DNA from: Candidatus Competibacter sp.
GTDB taxonomy: Bacteria; Pseudomonadota; Gammaproteobacteria; Competibacterales; Competibacteraceae
Direction of reading: 5' to 3'
NCBI GenBank assembly: GCA_029624815.1
Contig: JARSSH010000060.1
Span: 124,001 to 188,000 of the forward strand
Length of the DNA stretch: 64,000 nucleotides
Below are positions 1 through 9,745 of the stretch, in pieces. A program made the translations under genes and the position numbers. Every line of letters begins with the position of its first letter. Positions within the stretch are counted from its first letter, which is position 1. The notes beneath the pieces are model-generated. The model worked only from the letters and a program-made list of their open reading frames with translations, was not told the DNA's origin and did no database searches.

Positions 1-2
1 TG

Positions 3-1094
3 GAACTGGGCACCGGTTTCAATCCAGAGTTTAGCGGTCGCGAGAATGTCTATCTTAACGCCGCGATCCTCGGCCTCGACGATGCGGAAATCGAACGTTA
101 CCTGCCCGAGATTCTGGCCTTCGCCGACATCGGCGAATTTATCGACCAGCCGGTCAAAACCTATTCCAGCGGCATGGCGGTGCGACTGGCTTTCGCCGTC
201 GCCGCTCATGTTCGCGCCGATATTCTGGTGATTGACGAGGCGCTGGCGGTCGGTGACATGTTTTTCGTGCAGAAATGCATGCGCTTTCTCCGCAAGTTTC
301 AAGAGCATGGCACCCTGTTTTTCGTTAGCCACGATACCGCGGCGGTGGTCAATCTCTGCGATCGGGTATTGTGGTTGGAACAGGGGCAGGTGCGCGAATG
401 GGGTCCGGCCAAGGAGGTCTGCGAGCATTACGTGGCGACCTTGCGCGAAACTCGGGGGACGAGCATCTCAATGGCGTCGCCGTCGCGGCAAGCGACCGCC
501 GGGGCCGTCACGGATGCTCCGGTGGAGCGGGTGGATCAGCGTTTGGCGTTTCTGAATCAGACCCGTTTTCGCAACGATCTGGAATTATTAAATTTTCGTC
601 GCGAGGTCGAGGGCTACGGCACCGGCGCCATTCGCATCCTGGATGCCGAGTTCGAGGACGGGCAGGGACATCCTCTACGCTGGATCGTTGGTGGCGAGCT
701 GGTTACCTTGGTCGTGCGCGCCCTGATGCTGGCGGATCTTGAAAACCCGATCGTCGGCTTTTTCGTCAAGGATCGGCTGGGGCAGAATCTGTTCGGCGAT
801 AACACGCATTTGACCTACGCCGCCGCGCCGCGCTGGGCGACCGCCGGCCAGCATCTAACAGCACGCTTTACCTTCCACATGCCGGTACTGCCGGTCGGGG
901 ATTACTCGGTGGACATCGCCGCGGCTTCGGGCACCCAACAGGAGCACGTCACCCACTGTTGGTGTAACGACATGCTGATTTTCAAGTCCCACACTAGCAG
1001 CGTTCACCAGGGATTGGTGGGCATCCCGATGCTGGATATCGAATTGCGGGTTGACAATGACGCTTCGGAGCCTGTTCGGGAGCGGTTTGCGTGA
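3..1094 (+). CDS. Wzt-like polysaccharide ABC transporter ATP-binding protein, 5' end missing
   Basis: This is the ATPase subunit of an ABC-2 exporter for lipid-linked O-antigen or capsule chains, acting at the cytoplasmic face of the inner membrane. The reading frame is already open at the window edge, so Walker A lies outside. Visible are the Q-loop region ELGTGF, the signature YSSGM, Walker B ILVIDEALAVGD and the H-loop VSHD. After the nucleotide-binding domain comes a C-terminal extension of about 200 residues, including 'GYGTGAIRILDAEF', which resembles the beta-sandwich glycan-binding domain of Wzt. That domain selects the chain to be exported. The stop overlaps the GTG start of the next glycosyltransferase (GTGA), indicating co-translation. 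The partner permease (Wzm) would be upstream of the window. Confidence 0.88.
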   Translation, partial: ELGTGFNPEFSGRENVYLNAAILGLDDAEIERYLPEILAFADIGEFIDQPVKTYSSGMAVRLAFAVAAHVRADILVIDEALAVGDMFFVQKCMRFLRKFQEHGTLFFVSHDTAAVVNLCDRVLWLEQGQVREWGPAKEVCEHYVATLRETRGTSISMASPSRQATAGAVTDAPVERVDQRLAFLNQTRFRNDLELLNFRREVEGYGTGAIRILDAEFEDGQGHPLRWIVGGELVTLVVRALMLADLENPIVGFFVKDRLGQNLFGDNTHLTYAAAPRWATAGQHLTARFTFHMPVLPVGDYSVDIAAASGTQQEHVTHCWCNDMLIFKSHTSSVHQGLVGIPMLDIELRVDNDASEPVRERFA

Positions 1095-3034
1095 CCACCG
1101 ACATGGAGTCCACCACAGTTACATTACCTTTGGTGGATGTGATCATCCCGGTTTATCGGGGGCTGGATGAAACCCGGCATTGCCTGGAGAGTGTGCTGGC
1201 TTTCCCCCAGCAGACCGCCCATGAAATCGTGGTGATCAACGATTGCAGCCCGGAACCGGAACTGACGGTTCTTCTACGGCAGTGGGCGGCAAGCGGCGCG
1301 TTCACTCTGCTGGAAAATCCGGTCAACACCGGCTTCGTCAACGCCGTGAACCGTGGCATGGTGTTGCATCCCGATCGCGATGTGGTGCTGCTCAACAGCG
1401 ACACGGAGGTGTATGGCGACTGGCTGGATCGTTTGCGCCGCCATGCGGGTAGCGATCCGCCGATTGGAACGGTGACCCCGTTTTCCAACAATGCCACGAT
1501 TTGCAGCTATCCTCGTTTCATGCAAGACAATCCGCTTCCGGCGGACTGGCCGTTGGCCGCATTGGATGCCTTGTGTGCGAAGATCAATGCCGGGCAGTCC
1601 GTGGAGGTGCCGACCGCGGTCGGATTCTGCATGTACATTACCCGGCGTTGCCTGGACCAGGTTGGTTATTTCGACGCCACTCTGTTCGCGCGTGGCTACG
1701 GTGAGGAAAACGATTTCTCGATGCGGGCGCTGGAAATCGGATTCCGCCATCTACATGCCGCCGATGTGTTTGTTTATCATCGCGGCGGGATCTCCTTTGC
1801 TACCGAGAGCACCGATCTATCCGCGCAAGCCCAGCGCATTCTGGAGCAGCGGCATCCCCGCTATTTCCCGTTGGTCGGTGATTATTGTGCTCGCGATCCG
1901 GCCCGTTTTCTGCGGCGGCGTATCGACAACGCCCGGTTGGCGCGCTCTCCTAAACCTCGGCTGTTGTTTGTCATGCACAAGGGCGGCGGCGGCACCGAGA
2001 AACATGTGCGGGAGTTGGCGATACTGCTGGAACCGGATTATGAGGTCTTTATTTTACGGGCCTACGATACCTCAACCGCAGTGTTGGAATGGGCGCGGCG
2101 CGGGGAAGAATTCAGTGCTTGGTTTCCATTGCCGCACGCCTATCCGGACTTACTGGATTTTCTCCGACAACTGCCGGTGACCCGCATCCATTTCCATCAT
2201 GTTCTCGATCTACAGCAGCAATTGCTGCGGTTGCCCGAGGATTTGACGGTACCTTACGACTTCACCTTGCACGATTATTACCCGATTTGCCCACAATATA
2301 ATCTGGCGCGAGCAGATGGCCGCTATTGCGGCGAGCCGGACACGGTAGGCTGCACCGCCTGTTTGGCGGAGCGCCCCGCGCCTTGGGGCTTGGATATTTT
2401 GTCTTGGCGTAGCTATTTTAGGCGTTTACTGGTCGGCGCCGAGCGAATAATCGTGCCATCACGGGATATGCTGAGCCGAATGCAGCGTTATATCCCTGCG
2501 GCGCACTACCTCTGTCTTCCACATCCGGAGTTGATGTTGGATAACGTAACTGTCCCGCCATCGCTTGGTGGGGGCAGTGAGCTTAAGGTGGTCGTGTTGG
2601 GCCGACTGACTCCAGCCAAGGGATTGCATCTGCTGGAGCGTTGCGCTGGCGATGCCAGGATACGGAGACTGCCACTGTTTTTCCAAGTGATTGGCCATGC
2701 GGATCGCGAGCCACGACAGGGATCCGAGTTGCCATTGTCTTTTTCCGGGCCTTATAAGGATGAACGCCTATCGCTGCTGGTCGCTCGAGAGCGCCCTGAT
2801 GTCATTTTCTTCCCGGCACAGTGGCCGGAAACTTACTCCTATACCCTCAGCATTGCCTTGCAAACCGGATTGCCGGTCGTTGCCCCCCGATTGGGCGCTT
2901 TCATCGAGCGACTGGCGGATTACCCACAGGCCTGGTTATTAGACTGGGATACGCCCGCCGGGGTTTGGAACGATCTTTTCATGAGTCTACGGCATATTTC
3001 GGAATCAACCGAATGTCATCCACTAGATAAATAA
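1091..3034 (+). CDS. Two-domain glycosyltransferase (GT2 followed by GT4-like)
   Basis: A 647-residue protein that probably adds sugars to a surface polysaccharide in the cytoplasm. The N-terminal 260 residues are a GT-A family 2 domain: it opens with DVIIPVYRGLDETRHCLESV and has a DxD-like LLNSDTEV nucleotide-sugar site. From about residue 295 (RLLFVMHKGGGGTEKHVRE) a GT-B fold of the GT4 type begins, with VVVLGRLTPAKGLHLLE near residue 500 as the donor-binding half. The GTG start overlaps the preceding stop; an in-frame ATG lies four codons later. Such fusions usually add two consecutive residues of a repeat unit. The acceptor and sugars cannot be told from sequence. Confidence 0.85.
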   Translation: MTTDMESTTVTLPLVDVIIPVYRGLDETRHCLESVLAFPQQTAHEIVVINDCSPEPELTVLLRQWAASGAFTLLENPVNTGFVNAVNRGMVLHPDRDVVLLNSDTEVYGDWLDRLRRHAGSDPPIGTVTPFSNNATICSYPRFMQDNPLPADWPLAALDALCAKINAGQSVEVPTAVGFCMYITRRCLDQVGYFDATLFARGYGEENDFSMRALEIGFRHLHAADVFVYHRGGISFATESTDLSAQAQRILEQRHPRYFPLVGDYCARDPARFLRRRIDNARLARSPKPRLLFVMHKGGGGTEKHVRELAILLEPDYEVFILRAYDTSTAVLEWARRGEEFSAWFPLPHAYPDLLDFLRQLPVTRIHFHHVLDLQQQLLRLPEDLTVPYDFTLHDYYPICPQYNLARADGRYCGEPDTVGCTACLAERPAPWGLDILSWRSYFRRLLVGAERIIVPSRDMLSRMQRYIPAAHYLCLPHPELMLDNVTVPPSLGGGSELKVVVLGRLTPAKGLHLLERCAGDARIRRLPLFFQVIGHADREPRQGSELPLSFSGPYKDERLSLLVARERPDVIFFPAQWPETYSYTLSIALQTGLPVVAPRLGAFIERLADYPQAWLLDWDTPAGVWNDLFMSLRHISESTECHPLDK

Positions 3035-3040
3035 TTCTTC

Positions 3041-4174
3041 ATGACGGAGCGAAATTATGGTTTGGATGTGCTTCGAGCAGTAGCGATTCTACTCGTTTTG
3101 GCTTCCCATGCCATTTTTTTTATTATTCAGGCTATTCCAGAGTCCAATATTATTAAGCTGATCAGTTATTTTTGTGGTTTTTGGGGAGTGGAGCTGTTTT
3201 TTGTTCTTAGTGGATTTTTGATCGGGACAATAATTAAAAAATTGGTGGTCGCAAATTCGAGATATTGGATTTTTTCTTTCTGGATCAGGAGATGGTTTAG
3301 AACGCTTCCGTGTTATTTTTTATTCCTATTATTAAATGTGCTATGGTTTTATTATTTAAGTGGCGCACTACCTAAGGGATTGTATTATTATCCAATTTTT
3401 TCGCAAAATTTAGCTTGGGCGCATCCAGATTTTTTTCCTGAGGCTTGGAGTCTTTCGGTGGAGGAGTATTTTTATTTGGTATTTCCTCTAATAATAACAA
3501 TTCTGATAAGATGTAAAATAAAACCAGAAAATTCTTATTTGTACAGCGGGGCTTTTTTACTAATTTTTTCAACAGCGCTAAGATTTTATTATGCTTTTGT
3601 TGAGCCTTCATTAGTTTGGGATGCGGATATTAGAAAAGTTGTTGTTTTCCGGTTCGATTCACTGATGTCCGGAATATATCTGTCTTGGTTTATCGACCAT
3701 ATCCATTCTGCCAATCTGAAAAAAAATCTTTTTTTGCTGGGACTAAGCGCTTTGTCGGTATCTATGGTGGCATACTTCAGTCTCGATCATGATCGCAGCT
3801 ATTTTCTTAAGACTATCGAATTCAGCATTACGGCCATTGGGTTTGCATTGATCATACCCTGCATGCTTGATTTTCGGTTGGCCAAAAAAAATATTGTTGG
3901 TGTTTTCTTTAAGAAAACGGCACTCTGGTCATATTCAATATATCTTTCAAATTTCCTTCTTTATACTTTAACTCAAAAATTTATTTTCTCGGAATACTTT
4001 TCTGAAAACAAGTGGGATGGCGTTTTACTCTGCATCCCGGTACTGATTTTTTCATGTTATCTGGTTTCTGCTACTGTCTATAGAGCCTATGAACTGCCAG
4101 TCATGAATTTACGGGAACATATTGTTACTTGGATCTCGTATAGGATAAAAGCAACCGATCGGTGCAAGGTTTAA
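3041..4174 (+). CDS. Acyltransferase family 3 (OafA/YrhL-like) membrane protein
   Basis: A 377-residue polytopic inner-membrane protein of the acyltransferase-3 family, which O-acylates surface polysaccharides. The N-terminus has the family pattern GLDVLRAVAILLVLASHA with the catalytic-type histidine in the first membrane helix. Around residue 67 there is a 'VELFFVLSGFLIG' segment, followed by about nine more hydrophobic helices. It starts six bases after the glycosyltransferase stop, so it belongs to the same transcription unit. Its base composition is strikingly AT-rich (many tta, ttt and att codons) compared with both neighbours, which suggests recent acquisition, as is common for O-antigen modification genes. 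Confidence 0.88.
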   Translation: MTERNYGLDVLRAVAILLVLASHAIFFIIQAIPESNIIKLISYFCGFWGVELFFVLSGFLIGTIIKKLVVANSRYWIFSFWIRRWFRTLPCYFLFLLLNVLWFYYLSGALPKGLYYYPIFSQNLAWAHPDFFPEAWSLSVEEYFYLVFPLIITILIRCKIKPENSYLYSGAFLLIFSTALRFYYAFVEPSLVWDADIRKVVVFRFDSLMSGIYLSWFIDHIHSANLKKNLFLLGLSALSVSMVAYFSLDHDRSYFLKTIEFSITAIGFALIIPCMLDFRLAKKNIVGVFFKKTALWSYSIYLSNFLLYTLTQKFIFSEYFSENKWDGVLLCIPVLIFSCYLVSATVYRAYELPVMNLREHIVTWISYRIKATDRCKV

Positions 4175-4273
4175 ACAGGATATTGCCGTAGCGACGTTCC
4201 CATCCGGGCCAGAAGAGCAGTCTCCCAGCCTGCTCGATGAGTTGTACAATCGCGGTCGTCACGCCTCTTGCTT

Positions 4274-5413
4274 TCAGATAGTCCCGGCGGATGCGAATTG
4301 GGCAATCTCGGTTTCAGAAAACCCCCATTCCGCCAGCCAGTCGCTTGAAGCGTCGATAGGCGACCCCGGTGCGCTCTGAATTGTGGCGGGAGTGCGGCTG
4401 AAGCGTGGGGCGGGAGCCGGTTGCACGAGACCGGCGAACTCGACGAAGGTTTGCCGGGCCTGGTTATGCGGGTGGGTGGGCGCTTCGTCCAGGCCGAGAA
4501 CCGGCGTGACGCAGGCGTCGCTGCCCTCGAACAGCGCGCACCACTCATCGCGGGTTTTGGTCCGCAGCGCCGCCCGCAGGCGCTCTTTCATGGCTGGCCA
4601 GGATGTCGCCCGCCATTGCTGCCGGGGGTCGGGGTCGGCAACGCCGCAGCCTTCGAGCAGAATCCGGTAAAAGTGGGGTTCGATGGAGCCCACCGCCAGC
4701 CATTTGCCGTCGGCGCATTGGTAAGTGTCGTAGAAATGCGCGCCCCCATCGAGAAAGTTGCTTTCCCGATTGTCAGTCCAGTGTCCCATTGCCTTCAGGC
4801 TGTAGATGGCGGCCATCAGCAGGGCGGAACCATCGGTCATGGCCGCGTCCACTACCTGCCCCTGCCCGGATTTCCCCGCTTCGAGCAAGGCGGCCAGGAT
4901 GCCGACGACCAGCAGCATGGCCCCGCCGCCATAGTCGGCGATCAGATTCAGCGGCGGCGTCGGCCCGCCGTCCGCGCGGCCGATGGCGTGTAGCGCGCCG
5001 GACAGCGCCAGATAATTGATGTCGTGTCCGGCCGTTTGCGCCAGCGGCCCGGTTTGGCCCCAGCCGGTCATTCGGCCGTAGACCAGCCGCCGGTTGCGCG
5101 CCATGCAAACCTCCGGTCCCAGTCCCAACCGCTCCATGACGCCGGGCCGAAAGCCCTCGATCAGTGCGTCGGCCCGTTCGATCAGACGCAATGCCGTCGC
5201 CATGCCGGCGGGGGTTTTCAGGTCGAGTCGGATAATTCGTCGTCCCCGGTCGGGAATATTCTTTTCCGGCGCAAACAAGTTGGCTTCCGGGGCGTTGGCC
5301 TCACGGTTGATTTGCACGACCTCCGCGCCCAGGTCGGACAGCAGCATGCCGGAAAAGGGCACCGGACCGAGTCCGGCGAATTCGACGACCTTGACGCCTT
5401 GTAATGGTCCCAT
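4274..5413 (-). CDS. Alpha-methylacyl-CoA racemase (CaiB/BaiF CoA-transferase family)
   Basis: A 379-residue member of the class III CoA-transferase fold. Residues H130 ([15 protein letters not shown]), D160 (NLIADYGGG) and E245 (SIEPHF) line up with the H126/D156/E241 set of characterised alpha-methylacyl-CoA racemases at a constant offset of four. I therefore favour racemase over CoA transferase. It would interconvert (2R)- and (2S)-2-methylacyl-CoA so that branched chains can enter beta-oxidation. The start is the ATG giving [14 protein letters not shown]; the open frame upstream of it overlaps the dehydrogenase gene and is not coding. It follows the acyl-CoA dehydrogenase by 17 bases in one operon. 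Confidence 0.88.
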   Translation of the reverse strand: MGPLQGVKVVEFAGLGPVPFSGMLLSDLGAEVVQINREANAPEANLFAPEKNIPDRGRRIIRLDLKTPAGMATALRLIERADALIEGFRPGVMERLGLGPEVCMARNRRLVYGRMTGWGQTGPLAQTAGHDINYLALSGALHAIGRADGGPTPPLNLIADYGGGAMLLVVGILAALLEAGKSGQGQVVDAAMTDGSALLMAAIYSLKAMGHWTDNRESNFLDGGAHFYDTYQCADGKWLAVGSIEPHFYRILLEGCGVADPDPRQQWRATSWPAMKERLRAALRTKTRDEWCALFEGSDACVTPVLGLDEAPTHPHNQARQTFVEFAGLVQPAPAPRFSRTPATIQSAPGSPIDASSDWLAEWGFSETEIAQFASAGTI

Positions 5414-5430
5414 CGTCAATCTCCAAACGG

Positions 5431-6567
5431 TCAACCGGTCGCCACCGCTCGACCGATCACCAAACGTTGAATATCGGAAGCGCCTTCGTAGATCTGGGTC
5501 ACCCGGACATCCCGATAGATACGTTCCACTGGAAAATCGGTGCTGTAGCCGTAGCCGCCATGGATTTGGATGGCATCCGAGCACACCCGCTCGGCCATTT
5601 CGGAAGCGAACAGCTTGGCCATGGAGGCTTCTTTCAAACAAGGACGGCCGGCGTCCCGCAAGCTGGCGGCATGCCAGACCATTTGTCGGGCGGCCTCGAT
5701 TTGGGTCGCCATGTCGGCCAGGCGGAATAGCACCGCCTGATGTTGAATGATGGGCACGCCAAACGCTTCCCGTTCCCTGGCGTAGCCCACTGCCGCCTCG
5801 AAAGCGGCCCGGGCCATGCCCACGGCCTGGGCGCCGATGCCGATCCGCCCGGCTTCGAGATTCGATAGGGCGATCTTGTAACCTTCTCCCTCCCTCCCGA
5901 GCAGGTTTTCGAGCGGCACCCGACAATTCTCGAACAGGATCTGCGCCGTATCGGAGGCGTGCTGTCCCATTTTTTCCTCCAGTCGGGCCACGATGTAACC
6001 CGGCGTGTCGGTCGGAACCAGGAAGCAGGAGATGCCTTTCTTGCCGGCGGAGGGGTCGGTTACGGCAAAGACAATCGCGAGTTGGCTTTCCTTGCCGGTG
6101 GTGATGAATTGTTTGGCGCCGTTCAGCACCCAATTGGCGCCATCCCGCCGCGCCGTGGCGCGCAGGGCGGCGGCATCGGAGCCAGTGTGGGGTTCGGTGA
6201 GGCAGAAGCATCCCAGCCATTCTCCCCGCGCCAGCCGAGTGAGATAACGTTCCTTTTGCAACTCGGTGCCGTAGTTCAGCGTAATTGCACAGGCGAGCGA
6301 GTTTTGCACGCAGACGATGGTGGAGGTGGCCCCGTGGCCGGCGGCGATTTCCTCGATGGCCAGCACCATGGATAGATAATCCAGGCCGGCGCCGCCCCAT
6401 TGTTCCGGCGCCACCATGCCCATGACGCCCAGTTCGGCCAGTTCGGCCAGGGCTGCCCGGGGGAAGGTGCGGGTGCGCTCCCATTCGGCCGCGTTCGGCG
6501 CGAGCCGCTCCTGGGCGAACTGGCGCAAGGTGTCGCGGATCATTTCCTGTTCCTGGGTCAGGATCAT
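5431..6567 (-). CDS. Acyl-CoA dehydrogenase (FAD-dependent)
   Basis: A 378-residue flavoprotein of the short/branched-chain acyl-CoA dehydrogenase class. It introduces the alpha-beta double bond and passes electrons to electron-transfer flavoprotein. Domains are an N-terminal helical bundle ([20 protein letters not shown]), a beta-barrel middle domain ([13 protein letters not shown] near residue 120), and a C-terminal helical domain. The catalytic base is E361 in [10 protein letters not shown]. It sits between an SDR and an alpha-methylacyl-CoA racemase, which points to methyl-branched acyl-CoA substrates such as 2-methylbutyryl- or isobutyryl-CoA. The exact substrate is inferred from context only. 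Confidence 0.92.
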   Translation of the reverse strand: MILTQEQEMIRDTLRQFAQERLAPNAAEWERTRTFPRAALAELAELGVMGMVAPEQWGGAGLDYLSMVLAIEEIAAGHGATSTIVCVQNSLACAITLNYGTELQKERYLTRLARGEWLGCFCLTEPHTGSDAAALRATARRDGANWVLNGAKQFITTGKESQLAIVFAVTDPSAGKKGISCFLVPTDTPGYIVARLEEKMGQHASDTAQILFENCRVPLENLLGREGEGYKIALSNLEAGRIGIGAQAVGMARAAFEAAVGYAREREAFGVPIIQHQAVLFRLADMATQIEAARQMVWHAASLRDAGRPCLKEASMAKLFASEMAERVCSDAIQIHGGYGYSTDFPVERIYRDVRVTQIYEGASDIQRLVIGRAVATG

Positions 6568-6594
6568 CGCTCCATCCCTTTTTGAATGCGGAAC

Positions 6595-7362
6595 CTATTT
6601 CGCGCCCATGCGGATGGCGCCATCGAGGCGAATAACTTCCCCATTGAGATAGGTATTTTCAAGGATATGGCGGACCAGGCTGGCAAACTCGTCCGGTTTG
6701 CCGAGGCGGGAGGGAAACGGCACCATTTTACCGAGAGAGTCCCGCACTTCCTGGGGCATGCCCAGTAACATGGGGGTTTCCATGACGCCCGGTGCGATGG
6801 TCATCGCCCGGATGCCGCTGCGGCTGAGTTCACGGGCAATCGGCAGAGTCATTGCTATCATGCCCCCCTTGGAGGCCGCATAGGCCGCTTGCCCGATTTG
6901 GCCCTCGAAAGCGGCCACCGACGCCGTATTGACGATGACGCCACGCTCGCCGGTTTCATTGGCTTCGTTGCGCGCCATGGCGGTGGCCGCGTGACGAATC
7001 ATGTTGAACGCGCCGATCAGGTTGATTTGTATCGCCTTGGCGAAAGTAGTGAGCCCGGACGGTTCGTTTCTGCCCAGGACTTTTTCGGCCGGAGCGATGC
7101 CCGCGCAATTGACGAGTCCGTGCAGGGCGCCGAACGCGCTCGTGGCCGTATCGACCGCCGCCCGGCCGCTCGCCTCGTCGGCCACATCGGTGAGAATGAA
7201 CCGGACGGCTGGGCCGAGTTCGGCGGCAAGCGCTTCGCCCGCTTCCTGGCTTATATCGGCGATGGCCACCCGGCCGCCGTCGGCGACGAGCATTCGCGCG
7301 GTGGCCGCGCCGAGACCGGAAGCGCCGCCGGTCACGAGAAAAACGTGGTTATCGATGTTCAT
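6595..7362 (-). CDS. SDR-family 3-hydroxyacyl-CoA dehydrogenase (HSD10-like)
   Basis: A 255-residue short-chain dehydrogenase. The NAD-binding glycine motif TGGASGLG is at residues 11-18, followed by NCAG near 85-88 and the catalytic set S148, Y161, K165 (YAASK). The overall sequence, including [18 protein letters not shown] and [14 protein letters not shown], resembles type II 3-hydroxyacyl-CoA dehydrogenase, which oxidises (S)-3-hydroxy-2-methylacyl-CoA. I chose the ATG giving [13 protein letters not shown]; the open frame extends 58 codons upstream but has no SDR similarity there. It is the first gene of the operon with the dehydrogenase and racemase. An enoyl-CoA hydratase and thiolase would be needed from elsewhere. 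Confidence 0.88.
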   Translation of the reverse strand: MNIDNHVFLVTGGASGLGAATARMLVADGGRVAIADISQEAGEALAAELGPAVRFILTDVADEASGRAAVDTATSAFGALHGLVNCAGIAPAEKVLGRNEPSGLTTFAKAIQINLIGAFNMIRHAATAMARNEANETGERGVIVNTASVAAFEGQIGQAAYAASKGGMIAMTLPIARELSRSGIRAMTIAPGVMETPMLLGMPQEVRDSLGKMVPFPSRLGKPDEFASLVRHILENTYLNGEVIRLDGAIRMGAK

Positions 7363-7547
7363 GGCCGCACCCGCATGATGTATTGATTTCTTCACTGGCG
7401 CCGAAGTAAGTCTAGAGAGGATTTGGGTAACCCTCCAGGCGAAAGTTGCCCACATTGTTTGGGGTTTTTTGCAACTGGCGCCGACCGGTGGGTGATAACC
7501 GTATAATGGATTTCCCAAAAATCCTATCGACGCCAAAGGAGACCGAT

Positions 7548-7865
7548 GTGAGTCACGCCGTTATCGTATCGTTCGACCGCAACAGAGAATACGAGATCAT
7601 GCTGCACGATGGCGATATTCGGGGCATGGACAAGGAACGGGCGCGCGCTTGGCTGGCCGGAGAATTCGAGGAGAGGGGGTGCGTACCATCCAACCCGACG
7701 GGTAAGATCCTGCTGCTCGATATGATCCTGAATGTCGCCATGGAAGGTGGTGAGGAGCGCTTCGAGGCAGGTGGCGAGTGGGCCAGGAACTATGCGATAG
7801 CGGTTGCGGTGTCTCTGGAGCGTCCGGTAATCAGGGTGGATGTCGCGAACTTCGTCGTCGGTTGA
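7548..7865 (+). CDS. Small conserved-looking protein of unknown function
   Basis: A 105-residue soluble protein that I do not recognise. I chose the GTG start because AAAGGAG lies six bases upstream (7535-7541); the frame is open further upstream without a good ribosome site. The protein begins [20 protein letters not shown] and has a central acidic helix ([19 protein letters not shown]), ending in beta-like hydrophobic stretches. There is no signal peptide, membrane segment or cysteine cluster. It stands alone, divergent from the acyl-CoA operon. A TATAAT hexamer lies at 7502-7507 but has no good -35 partner. Confidence 0.6.
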   Translation: MSHAVIVSFDRNREYEIMLHDGDIRGMDKERARAWLAGEFEERGCVPSNPTGKILLLDMILNVAMEGGEERFEAGGEWARNYAIAVAVSLERPVIRVDVANFVVG

Positions 7866-7921
7866 TCTCACGTCCAAGGTTCTGGGCTGGATCGGTCGAT
7901 TGAGCGTGAGGTAGTGCTTCA

Positions 7922-7979
7922 GACGTGGATATTGAGTTCAATAACTACTTTATTAGTTGATGGTCATTATATCCACGTC
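7922..7979. repeat. 11-bp perfect inverted repeat at the transposase remnant
   Basis: The arms gacgtggatat and atatccacgtc enclose 36 AT-rich bases, which contain a second short palindrome (aacta...tagtt). The right arm overlaps the stop codon of the IS630-like remnant. It may be an old element end or a fold that stabilised after deletion. Confidence 0.6.
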
Positions 7980-8092
7980 AGGAACACCACCCGGGCGTGG
8001 ATCAGTACCGTCGCCGCCCGCTGCCCGGTGTGAATCCACTCCTTCAGTTGGGTGCGTTCACCAGCGGTCAGGCGGACGATGTATTTGGGCAA
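7967..8092 (-). pseudogene. Remnant of an IS630-type transposase N-terminus
   Basis: Translation of this strand gives PKYIVRLTAGERTQLKEW then IHTGQRAATVLIHARVV, followed by a stop. This is the typical start of the helix-turn-helix domain of IS630-family transposases (KYIVRLT.EER..L..l...G..aA..l.HARiLL). Only about 40 codons remain; the catalytic DDE part is absent. The break falls at an 11-bp perfect inverted repeat (gacgtggatat at 7922-7932, its complement at 7969-7979). The rest of the 7866-8180 gap shows no gene that I can support. Confidence 0.6.
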
Positions 8093-8181
8093 CGGCCTGC
8101 TCGGGCTCCAGGTCGGGGGTTACCCTCACAGGAAAACCCTTGCGTTATTTGAAGTCAACTTAGATCGGGTTGGACCACTAG

Positions 8182-8216
8182 AAAAAAACAGCCTGCCGAA
8201 AAGTGCGGCAGGCTGT
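8182..8216 (-). terminator. Rho-independent terminator of tRNA-Phe
   Basis: On the minus strand the 10-bp perfect stem ACAGCCTGCC/GGCAGGCTGT (loop of nine) is followed by a run of six to seven T residues. It lies ten bases downstream of the tRNA 3' end, so the tRNA forms a short transcription unit. Confidence 0.92.
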
Positions 8217-8226
8217 CGATTGAATT

Positions 8227-8302
<76 letters not shown>

Positions 8303-8330
8303 TTGGGTGCGCGGTGCGAAGGAAGCGCGT

Positions 8331-8359
8331 ATTTAAGCAGCTTGTCATGAGAGCGTCAA
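8331..8359 (-). promoter_or_regulatory. Promoter of tRNA-Phe
   Basis: On the minus strand TTGACG (8354-8359) and TTAAAT (8331-8336) are separated by exactly 17 bases. A GC-rich stretch (ACGCGC) follows the -10, a discriminator type usual in stringently controlled stable-RNA promoters. The inferred start leaves a leader of about 20 bases before the tRNA. Confidence 0.6.
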
Positions 8360-8364
8360 GATCG

Positions 8365-8637
8365 TTACGCCTGCGGCGGAACATAGCCCTCGGGCGGTGC
8401 GGCGCCTTCGCCGAAGAAAAACCGCTCCATCTGTTCTTCCAGAAACTGGCGAGCCTTGGGCTCGAACGGGGTCAGTCGGTACTCGTTGATCAGCATGGTT
8501 TGATGGCGCAGCCACTGCTGCCAGGCCGCTTTCGAAACGTGTTCGAAGAGCCGCTTGCCCATTTCCCCAGGATAGGGTGGGCGATCCAGACCCTCGGTTT
8601 CGATACCGAGCTTGATGCATTTCACCATTCGAGCCAT
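8365..8637 (-). CDS. yggX: Probable Fe(2+)-trafficking protein YggX
   Basis: A 90-residue cytoplasmic protein beginning [24 protein letters not shown], with the single conserved cysteine at position 7 and the family signatures LGIETEGLD and [19 protein letters not shown]. YggX protects iron-sulphur enzymes from oxidation and may hand over iron. Length matches the family (about 90). Its start lies inside the 3' end of mutY (16-base overlap). This is the usual gammaproteobacterial mutY-yggX pair, which links the FeS protein MutY with FeS maintenance. Confidence 0.95.
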   Translation of the reverse strand: MARMVKCIKLGIETEGLDRPPYPGEMGKRLFEHVSKAAWQQWLRHQTMLINEYRLTPFEPKARQFLEEQMERFFFGEGAAPPEGYVPPQA

Positions 8638-9713
8638 CGTTGATTCCCGTCGTTCCGTAGTTCGTTTACCAATGCCGCCAGCAGCCGCCGTACTGGCGCG
8701 GCCACCCCGCGGCCGTCAGGATGGCGGGTGTTATACCAGACAAAACGTTCCCCTTCCATGGCCAGTCCGCCCTGAACGCTCACCCGTACGGGTACTGGTG
8801 TGATATCGAGATGAAAGTGGCTGAAGCTGTGCCGCATCACGGTCCACGGTCGCTCGACAGCCACCGATAACCCCAGCTTCTCTCGACACCAGTCCGCGAT
8901 ATCGCATTCCAATGCACATTCGGGAAAGCTCCACAACCCGCCCCAAATTCCCAGCGGCGGCCGGTGTTCCAGCAGTACCGCGCCATCCCCCGCGCACAAC
9001 AATAGCATCCGGATGGCTCGCACCGGCAGATCCCGTCGCGGTCGAGACGCGGGTAGATCCACTGTGCGCCCTTGTTGGCGCGCGGCGCAGGCATCCGTCA
9101 ACGGACAATCGCGACAACGCGGCCGGCGCGGCGTGCAGACCATCGCGCCGAGATCCATCATTGCCTGGGTATAGTCGGCTACCCGCTCGACGGGCGTGTA
9201 GCGCTCGGCCAGATCCCACAACGCCTTCAGGACGCGCGACCGACCGGGCCAGCCCTCGACCGCCGCGAACCGAGCCAGCAGGCGCTTGACGTTGCCATCC
9301 AATATAGGCTGGCGCTGCCCGGTCGCCAGGGCGAGAATGGCCCCCGCCGTCGAGCGGCCGATCCCCGGCAGTTCTTGCAGGATCGCGTTGTCCAGCGGCA
9401 GCGCCCCGCCATGCTGGTCGCACAGGATTCGCGCCGCCTGGTGCAGGTGGCGGGCACGGGCGTAGTACCCCAGCCCGGCCCACATCCGTAACACCTCGTC
9501 CGGTTCGGCGGCCGCCAAAGTTCGGATATCGGGAAACCGCGCCATGAAGCGCGAGTAATAGGGAATCGCCGTTGCTACCTGGGTTTGCTGAAGCATGATC
9601 TCCGACACCCAAACCCGATACGGCGTGGGATCGGCTTTCCAGGGCAACTGTTTGCGGCCGTGCGCATCGAACCATTCCAACACGCGCCGGCCAAACTCCG
9701 CAGATTCCATCAT
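8622..9713 (-). CDS. mutY: Adenine DNA glycosylase MutY
   Basis: A 363-residue base-excision repair enzyme that removes adenine opposite 8-oxoguanine. The catalytic glutamate is in [10 protein letters not shown], followed by the helix-hairpin-helix [15 protein letters not shown] and the catalytic aspartate in [12 protein letters not shown]. The [4Fe-4S] loop is [17 protein letters not shown] (C-x6-C-x2-C-x5-C). The C-terminal 130 residues form the Nudix-like domain that recognises 8-oxoG ([23 protein letters not shown]). It is divergent from the YeeZ-like gene, with 32 bases between their starts, and is translationally linked to yggX. Confidence 0.97.
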   Translation of the reverse strand: MMESAEFGRRVLEWFDAHGRKQLPWKADPTPYRVWVSEIMLQQTQVATAIPYYSRFMARFPDIRTLAAAEPDEVLRMWAGLGYYARARHLHQAARILCDQHGGALPLDNAILQELPGIGRSTAGAILALATGQRQPILDGNVKRLLARFAAVEGWPGRSRVLKALWDLAERYTPVERVADYTQAMMDLGAMVCTPRRPRCRDCPLTDACAARQQGRTVDLPASRPRRDLPVRAIRMLLLCAGDGAVLLEHRPPLGIWGGLWSFPECALECDIADWCREKLGLSVAVERPWTVMRHSFSHFHLDITPVPVRVSVQGGLAMEGERFVWYNTRHPDGRGVAAPVRRLLAALVNELRNDGNQRWLEW

Positions 9714-9745
9714 TCACCTTCGTGATCAGCAATGGGGAGTTCGAG

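Noticed and set aside
5414-6484. N-terminal extension of the racemase frame
   Set aside because: It overlaps the acyl-CoA dehydrogenase in another frame on the same strand and has no similarity to the family.
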